Assembly (NCBI GenBank): GCA_027625915.1
Contig: JANTQA010000008.1
Span: 617,001-681,000 of the forward strand
Length of the DNA stretch: 64,000 nucleotides
Direction of reading: 5' to 3'
Source: Anaeramoeba flamelloides
Lineage: Eukaryota > Metamonada > Anaeramoebidae
Under the pieces are notes generated by a model. The model was given only the letters and a program-made list of their open reading frames with translations. It was not told the DNA's origin and made no database searches. The translations under genes and the position numbers were made by a program. Within the stretch, counting starts at the first letter, position 1. The number at the start of each line of letters is the position of its first letter. This document shows positions 58,130-64,000 of this stretch, piece by piece.

Positions 58130-61015
58130 CTATTTTTCCCAATTTATCGAAAAAACATTACCGACAATATCACAGCAAAAGATTTTTTGATTATCATTCA
58201 TTACAAATATCGAGGTTAATTTATTTTTTGAAGTTGCTATATTAGCTTTAACAATTATATTTGAATATTTTTCATTATTTTCAAAATCAGCAATTTTCCA
58301 AAATTTTAAAATCCCATTTTTATGACCCGTTATTATTGTCATCTGTTTTGAATAATTAGATAAATTAGAAAGAGATAAAGAAGCAATCGAATTATCACCT
58401 GTAAAAGTCACACCACTTTTGGCAATAAGCATACCATTTGTTGTGAACATTTTTAGGATTTTCTTGGTACAAACAATAATTTCACCAGATAACTGATTAA
58501 TTTTAATTTTTTGAATAGCTTGATTAAATTTAGGTAATGGTCTTAAAAAAGTATGATCAGACAAATTCCAAATATAACAATTACCCTTGATATCACCAGA
58601 TATTATTATATTCAAATTTTTAGAAATATCTAAAGCATTGATTTTACATTTATGATCAATTAATAATTTTAACATTTTAATTTGATTATCATTGATAATT
58701 TCCCATAAAACAATTAAGCCACTTTTATCACCAGAAACGATATATTTTTCGTTTTTACTAAGTGCTACAACAGTTATCGCAGTCTGATGTATTGTTGGGG
58801 ATTTGATAAGAACACTTTTAGTTTCTAAATTAATAATTTTTAAAATATTCTTTGAATCATTCCAAGATAATGAATGACTTAAATTTGATTTCAGGGTTAT
58901 TGTATTTTTTTCATCAATAACTAATTTTTCTGAATACGAAATGGAATTTATATTCCTATTATATTTTTCTTTTAAAGTGACATTTAAATAGTTCAGACGA
59001 TGAAATATATTAATTTTAATTGCAGCTGATCCCTTTGATGGGTGTGAATTTGTAAATAATTGCAGTGGGGTTTGCCCAAAGTTTTCAATTTGGTTTAATA
59101 TAGACTCTTGAATTATTGGATTATCGATCTTTTCTAAATCAATCGCCTTGTGATAAGTTAAATAATAAAACACATTTAATGCCTTAACTGCTTCTTCGCC
59201 TCTTTGCTTATATCCAAAAATTAAATCAATCCAATGATGAAGATTCTGCGAGACATACTCAGATTCTAATGCCTTTCTATTGATTTTAATGAACTCGTAA
59301 GCACTCCCATTTGCCCAAGGTGGCAATTCAACACTGTCAATTTTTTTCCCTTCTTGTGTTTTTCCAAAATAGTAATTATTTGTATTAATTAAAAATTCTG
59401 GTAAATAATAAAATTCTGGTATCAATTCTTTAACATCAGTTAAATATTTATCTGATGATGCAGATTTATAACAATCGCCAATTGAACAAAATAATCTATC
59501 TGGATGATCGAAGGTACCACCTATTTAAGATACATTTAAATAAATATTGGGGTTTATTTTTAAATATTTGTTTAGTCGTTACATTATAATGATTTTTTTT
59601 CCTTTAAAAAAAAAACCTCAAATATTTTTGAGATATTTTGAAAATAAAAAGAGCCAAATAGTCTATAATATTAAAGTTCTTTGAAGTTTATTTCATTTGG
59701 GAAACAATTTCTTTTTTTTTTAAATTGTTATATATTCTAGAGTTTTTTTGACACAAATTTTGAAAATTAAATATTTTGTACTATTTGGGGATTATATTAA
59801 AAGAAAAGTCAGATCGCAACCAAATAGAATTCAGAAAAACACATTAAAGTAAATATAATTAAAACTATCTTGATTTTAATTTTTTGAAGAATGAATACAT
59901 TCAAAATATGTTACCATTCCATTTTAGAAACTGTTATTTCAATCGGACTTTTTACATTGGATCTTAATAACAAATTCTTACAATAAATTCCCTCTTTGGA
60001 TTTATCATACACGGCCAAAGATAATAAATTTCATGTTAAATTTTACGAAAAGGATTAGCTGAAAAAAGATCAGAAAACCCAAAGTATGAATTTTCCATAT
60101 CTTCAAACATAAAATAGCAAATGCGAAATATCAAGAATCCTTTTTTTTGAATCTTCTACAAATTATGAGATTCTTTTTGTACAAAATCCAATGAACATTG
60201 TATTGGAAAAAGTAAACATTCAGAAATATTAATTGAAAATTTTGTTAACTTTTTGGATTTTTATTTCTCACAAGTAAAATAGCAAATTTGATGTTTTACT
60301 AATTGGTGATTAGTTAAACAAGGCGCATTCAAAATGATAAACTTGGGAATGATCGTAAACAAGAATATTTTAGGATTCTGTGATTTCTATGATTGGAATT
60401 GTAAAAAAATTATTTTTTTTTTATTATTTTTAATAGGGTTAAAATGCCAGCTTTTTTATACTTGATAAAATTCATTTTTCGGCCAAAAATACTTGTTTAT
60501 TGTTAAAAAGAAAATTTGATACCATTTTTTTTTTTTTTTATGGGGGAATATTTAGACGATTTTATTTAAGTTCAGAGATAAAAATCTTTGGTCTTTTGAT
60601 CTCGAAAAAAAAAATGATAATAAAAAAAAAATTAAATTTAAAATTAAATCTTTTAATACGTATATACATATATATATTTCCCAAATATTGAACATAAATA
60701 ATTCAAATAGTTTAAAAAATACATTTCGAATAAATAAAAATTACCTTAAGAATTATTAATGATTTATTCATTAATAATAAACTATATTTCAAAAATTGTG
60801 GCTCACCTGAAATAATAAAGTGAGTCAAAATTTTTGAAATATAGTTTTTATAAAGTAAAAAAATTAGGATTATAAAAAATTTTCTGTTTTTTTTTTAAAG
60901 TTAAATTTTTAGTTTTACTATTTAGTACTTGTGTTAATCTATTAGCATAACACAATCCCAAAATATTTATATGTAAAGGTTTATTTATAAAATACTTATT
61001 ATTTTTGTTCAATCT

Positions 61016-61061
<46 letters not shown>

Positions 61062-64000
61062 CTACAAAAAGGTTTAATGTAAAATTTATTTTTTTTTCAC
61101 TTTTGAATTTTTTTTCAAAGTTTAGGATATTTAAGTATCAATTTAAAACAAAACTTCAGACCCGTCCTCCCCAAAAAATATATATATATATTAAATGTTC
61201 TTTTAACTTTAAAAAAGTATTTTTAATTGGAAAAATGAATTTTCAAGAGTATAAACAGTGCTATTTTACTCCTATTAAAACTATTACTCAAAAATAAAAT
61301 TAATTTCAATACCAAATTCAAAAAATTCAAATTAATAATACTTGTAAAGTTTGATATTTTGAATATCACAGAGAAACACAAACTATTTTTTTTTTATTGA
61401 ATTTAAAGTTACAAAACACAATAAAAATAGTTTGGATACCCCTTTATTGTTTTTTTTTTTTTTTTTTTGTTTCTACGCATACCTCCTATTTAATATTTTA
61501 ATTTTAAAATATTATTATTATAATGATTAAATTTTGTTTGTTTGTGATCATTTGAACTTAAAATGATATACTTAATTCCCCATTCAGTGATTTTTAATTG
61601 AAACATTCCAAATCCATTAAAAAAAAATTTTTAGATAACTTTTTAAAGGAAGTAAGTACATTTTCCCAATTTTTAAAAATTTATTTATCAGAACAGCCTT
61701 ACTGAAAAAAAGATTTTTTTTTTGAATAATATAAGATATTGAAACTTTGAAATCAAAATATAATTAACTACTCTATTTGTGAAAAGAAGAAAAGTAAACC
61801 AGAGTCGAATCTAAACTTTTTCTATTTTTTTGAACATTTTTTTTTGATTAAATTTTTGGTATTTATTATTTTATGTTTTAAAACTAGAAATGTACGTTAT
61901 AGGGAATGCTGTAATTTAACCAAGAATCAAACGAATAAAATCAATATGAGAAGGTGTGAATTATAAATAAACCTTTTCTCTTTAAATACCAAACAAGAAA
62001 GATCACCCTTCCAAATAAACCCAATGTAAATCTAGAATGAAAAAAAAAATCAACCAAAGTATATTTTAGACGATTTGTTTCTTCTTTACCTTTTTAATTT
62101 GGATGAGAATAAACACAAGATTATCTTGAATTTCCAGCCCCAATTCTTATTTATTATTATTTTTTGCATGAACAATTTTTTACAAATTTGTTTTTAAAAA
62201 TTCTTTTTTCAAATATATTTATAAAACTTACCAAAACAAAGAATAATATTTAAAAGATGAAAGGAAAAAGGATTGAATTATTGAAATCCAAAAAATAACT
62301 AGAAAAATTCTTAACTCAAAGTAAAAAAAAATATTGTTCAAAAAATTCAAGGTATAATTCAGAATTATTTTGCGTTATCATTTTAATCAGAAAATAAATG
62401 ATTTTCAAATCAAATATATCAATCCAGAAAATATATTATTGTTGAAGAAGATTTAAAAAATATCCTATTTTCTAGAACTAAATAAGAATTAGATGAAATT
62501 AAAGGAAAATTGGAATTAAAATTCAGTTTGGGAATTCTTTCAAAATAGGAAGCTAATAGGTTAATCAAAATTTTCTTTCAAAAGTTTTTCCTTTCATAAT
62601 TAAAAATAAAACCAAGTAAGGATAAGTAATTTTATTAAATATTATCGATAAGATCAAGAAATAAATGATTTTTTTTTTTTTTTTCTGGATCAATTTTTTA
62701 ATTATTTGGATTTTAATTTTTTAATTGTAAAGCAAAATAGATTAAAATAGGATATCTGATACCATAACTTTTTTGAAAAAGGATTAATTTAATTAGTTAA
62801 ATAAATGATTTTAATGATCCAATTTCCTATAAACATAGGTACTTAAAATTAGTAAAAATTACTTAACTCCTTAAATAATTAAAAAAATGTGCTAAAAAAA
62901 ATTTTTTTAAATAACACAAATAAAAAAAAAAAAAAAAAAATAATAATAAAAAAGAAAAAAATCAAACCTTGAAAAATAACAGAATGCTTAGTATAAGGCT
63001 CTAATCTAAATAAATAATATACAATAACGCCACAACTTGAATAATGACTACCATAGTGGAATTTAGGAATCTCGGGGCTATCCCAAAATCTGTATTTTTG
63101 TTGAAATTTTGGTACTCTCTTTGGATCTAAGGCGCCCATTGTCTTCGATAAGTCCCGATAATTTCCGACATCACTTAGATCCAATTTACTACTTTCATAA
63201 TTTGATAAAATCCAAGGAAAAACAGGGTATTGATTTAAATCATTATAGGTTCTACCAGCAAAAGTATTCAATTGCATTAAATACTCAAAATTAGAAATTT
63301 CTCTTTTTTGCCATAATTTAGTAAAATGATTAATTGATAAATTTTTCGATCGAACTAAGTTAATTGATGAGTTTTGATTATTATTGGAATTTTTAAATGT
63401 ATATTGCAAATTCTTTTCATAATTTAACAAATAATTTTTTCGAATTATATGACTATTAGAAACATAATAGGAAGAAAATTTTTTTTCAATTTTAGCGGAA
63501 ATTTTCTTAAAAATTTTTTCTCGATTATTTTTATCGAAAATTAAAAGTATGTTGCTATGATTGATTAAAAACAGTTCAATTCCAACAGGCTGCAAATTAT
63601 GTAAACGTCTAAATAATTTGATAATTTCTCCAAATGAAAATTTTAAATTATTATTATTTATTTTATAATAATTATTTTCTCTTTCCACGTTGCTGAGCTC
63701 AATCTTTTTACTATTTTTTTTCTTATCTTCACCGTTATCTTTTTTTTCACCAATACTATCATTTGAGATTATATGTTGAGAAAATTTAATAGTTTTTTTT
63801 TCTTCATCACTATATTGATAATTTTTTATTAAATAACAATCCTTTTTCCCAATCAACAAAATCGAAGGAATAAAACACAAACCCTTTTTTATTGAGCAAT
63901 TAAATTTATTTACAATATTATCTTTATTACATATTTTAAAAACAATATTTTCCTCAATTTGATTTTTAAAGTCATTATTTAATATTTCAATTTGTTTAAA
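58130..64000 (-). CDS. PH-BEACH-WD40 protein (neurobeachin/LRBA family), 5' end beyond window
   Basis: BEACH proteins are large membrane-traffic scaffolds. Two exons are visible: 64000-62968 (open to the window edge) and 59520-58130 (stop at 58130), joined across a 3.4-kb intron in phase 1 so that HSVIFQ runs into [11 protein letters not shown]. The PH-like domain is recognisable ([17 protein letters not shown], then [46 protein letters not shown]). BEACH hallmarks: [61 protein letters not shown] and FGQTPLQLF. Three or more WD40 blades follow ([37 protein letters not shown]). An Asn/Lys-rich insert lies in the PH-like region. The N-terminal part, which in this family is very long, is missing only because of the window edge. 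Confidence 0.9.
60779..60847. repeat. Compact hairpin with 28-bp arms
   Basis: Arms 60779-60806 and 60820-60847 are reverse complements at 26 of 28 positions with a 13-base loop. A related arm occurs at 57940-57967. It could be a tiny MITE or a structured RNA within the BEACH pre-mRNA. Confidence 0.65.
61020..61060 (+). repeat. (TA)n microsatellite
   Basis: About twenty uninterrupted TA units in the BEACH gene intron. Confidence 0.9.
61775..62690 (+). repeat. Dispersed repeat family R3, copy 2
   Basis: Colinear with 18590-19500 in the same orientation; anchors such as TTTAAAAAATATCCTATTTT and ATCAAGAAATAAATG are shared. It lies antisense within the BEACH intron. No protein-coding content recognised. 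Confidence 0.65.

Larger units (their letters stand above)
59521..62967 (-). other. 3.4-kb intron of the BEACH gene
   Basis: Donor GTTTGA at 62967, acceptor AAATAG at 59521. It contains the hairpin at 60779-60847, a TA microsatellite (61020-61060) and the R3 repeat copy at 61775-62690. No nested gene recognised. Confidence 0.8.

Noticed and set aside
61800-61815. GAGTCGAATC, resembling a tRNA T-loop
   Set aside because: No acceptor, D-arm or anticodon arm can be drawn around it.

Overview
The window is a very AT-rich eukaryotic nuclear segment with long homopolymer tracts and spliceosomal GT-AG introns from 64 bp to about 3.4 kb. It uses the standard code. The genes are typical of eukaryotes: a giant USP-type deubiquitinase, xanthine dehydrogenase, UTP5/WDR43, V-ATPase subunit A, a PX protein, a BEACH protein and an armadillo-repeat protein. 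Asn/Lys/Glu-rich inserts inside proteins point to a free-living or anaerobic amoeboid protist. An Anaeramoeba-like metamonad is my guess, but nothing in the window proves it.

Layout. 1-6522 (-): N-terminal half of a USP9X/USP24/USP34-type ubiquitin hydrolase, cut by the left edge before its catalytic domain. 6523-13203: no host gene, but several decayed repeats. 13204-14128 (+): a conserved protein of unknown function. 14129-20816: a second repeat-rich stretch holding a foldback Tc1/mariner-type element. 20817-26793 (+): a xanthine dehydrogenase-like molybdo-flavoprotein in 3 exons, whose first exon adds a presequence-like leader and a KHA-like domain. 29578-35367 (+): WDR43/UTP5, 5 exons. 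38017-40931 (-): a protein with an EB1-type CH domain, broken into three frames at two long poly(A) runs. 44642-47422 (-): an intronless CH-PX-BAR-like protein. 50390-53361 (-): V-ATPase catalytic subunit A, 6 exons, fully reconstructed at 620 residues. 54012-55415 (+): an intronless armadillo-repeat protein, divergent from the V-ATPase gene across about 650 bp. 58130-64000 (-): a PH-BEACH-WD40 protein, cut by the right edge.

The genes do not form a pathway or operon and look like independent housekeeping or regulatory genes (ubiquitin removal, purine/aldehyde oxidation, ribosome biogenesis, cytoskeleton/membrane traffic, organelle acidification). Between and inside them is a landscape of non-autonomous DNA elements and older repeats: three copies of a ~198-bp Tc1/mariner-type MITE, a ~400-bp foldback element, a TTAA-flanked MITE-like element, and three families of unclassified repeats of 0.4-1.1 kb. 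I recognised no virus-like element, LTR element, CRISPR array, tRNA or rRNA.

The most unusual observations are the KHA-xanthine dehydrogenase fusion with a glutamine replacing the usual active-site glutamate, the CH-PX-BAR architecture, a 47-nt microexon that splits the V-ATPase P-loop, and sharply GC-enriched cores of two genes.
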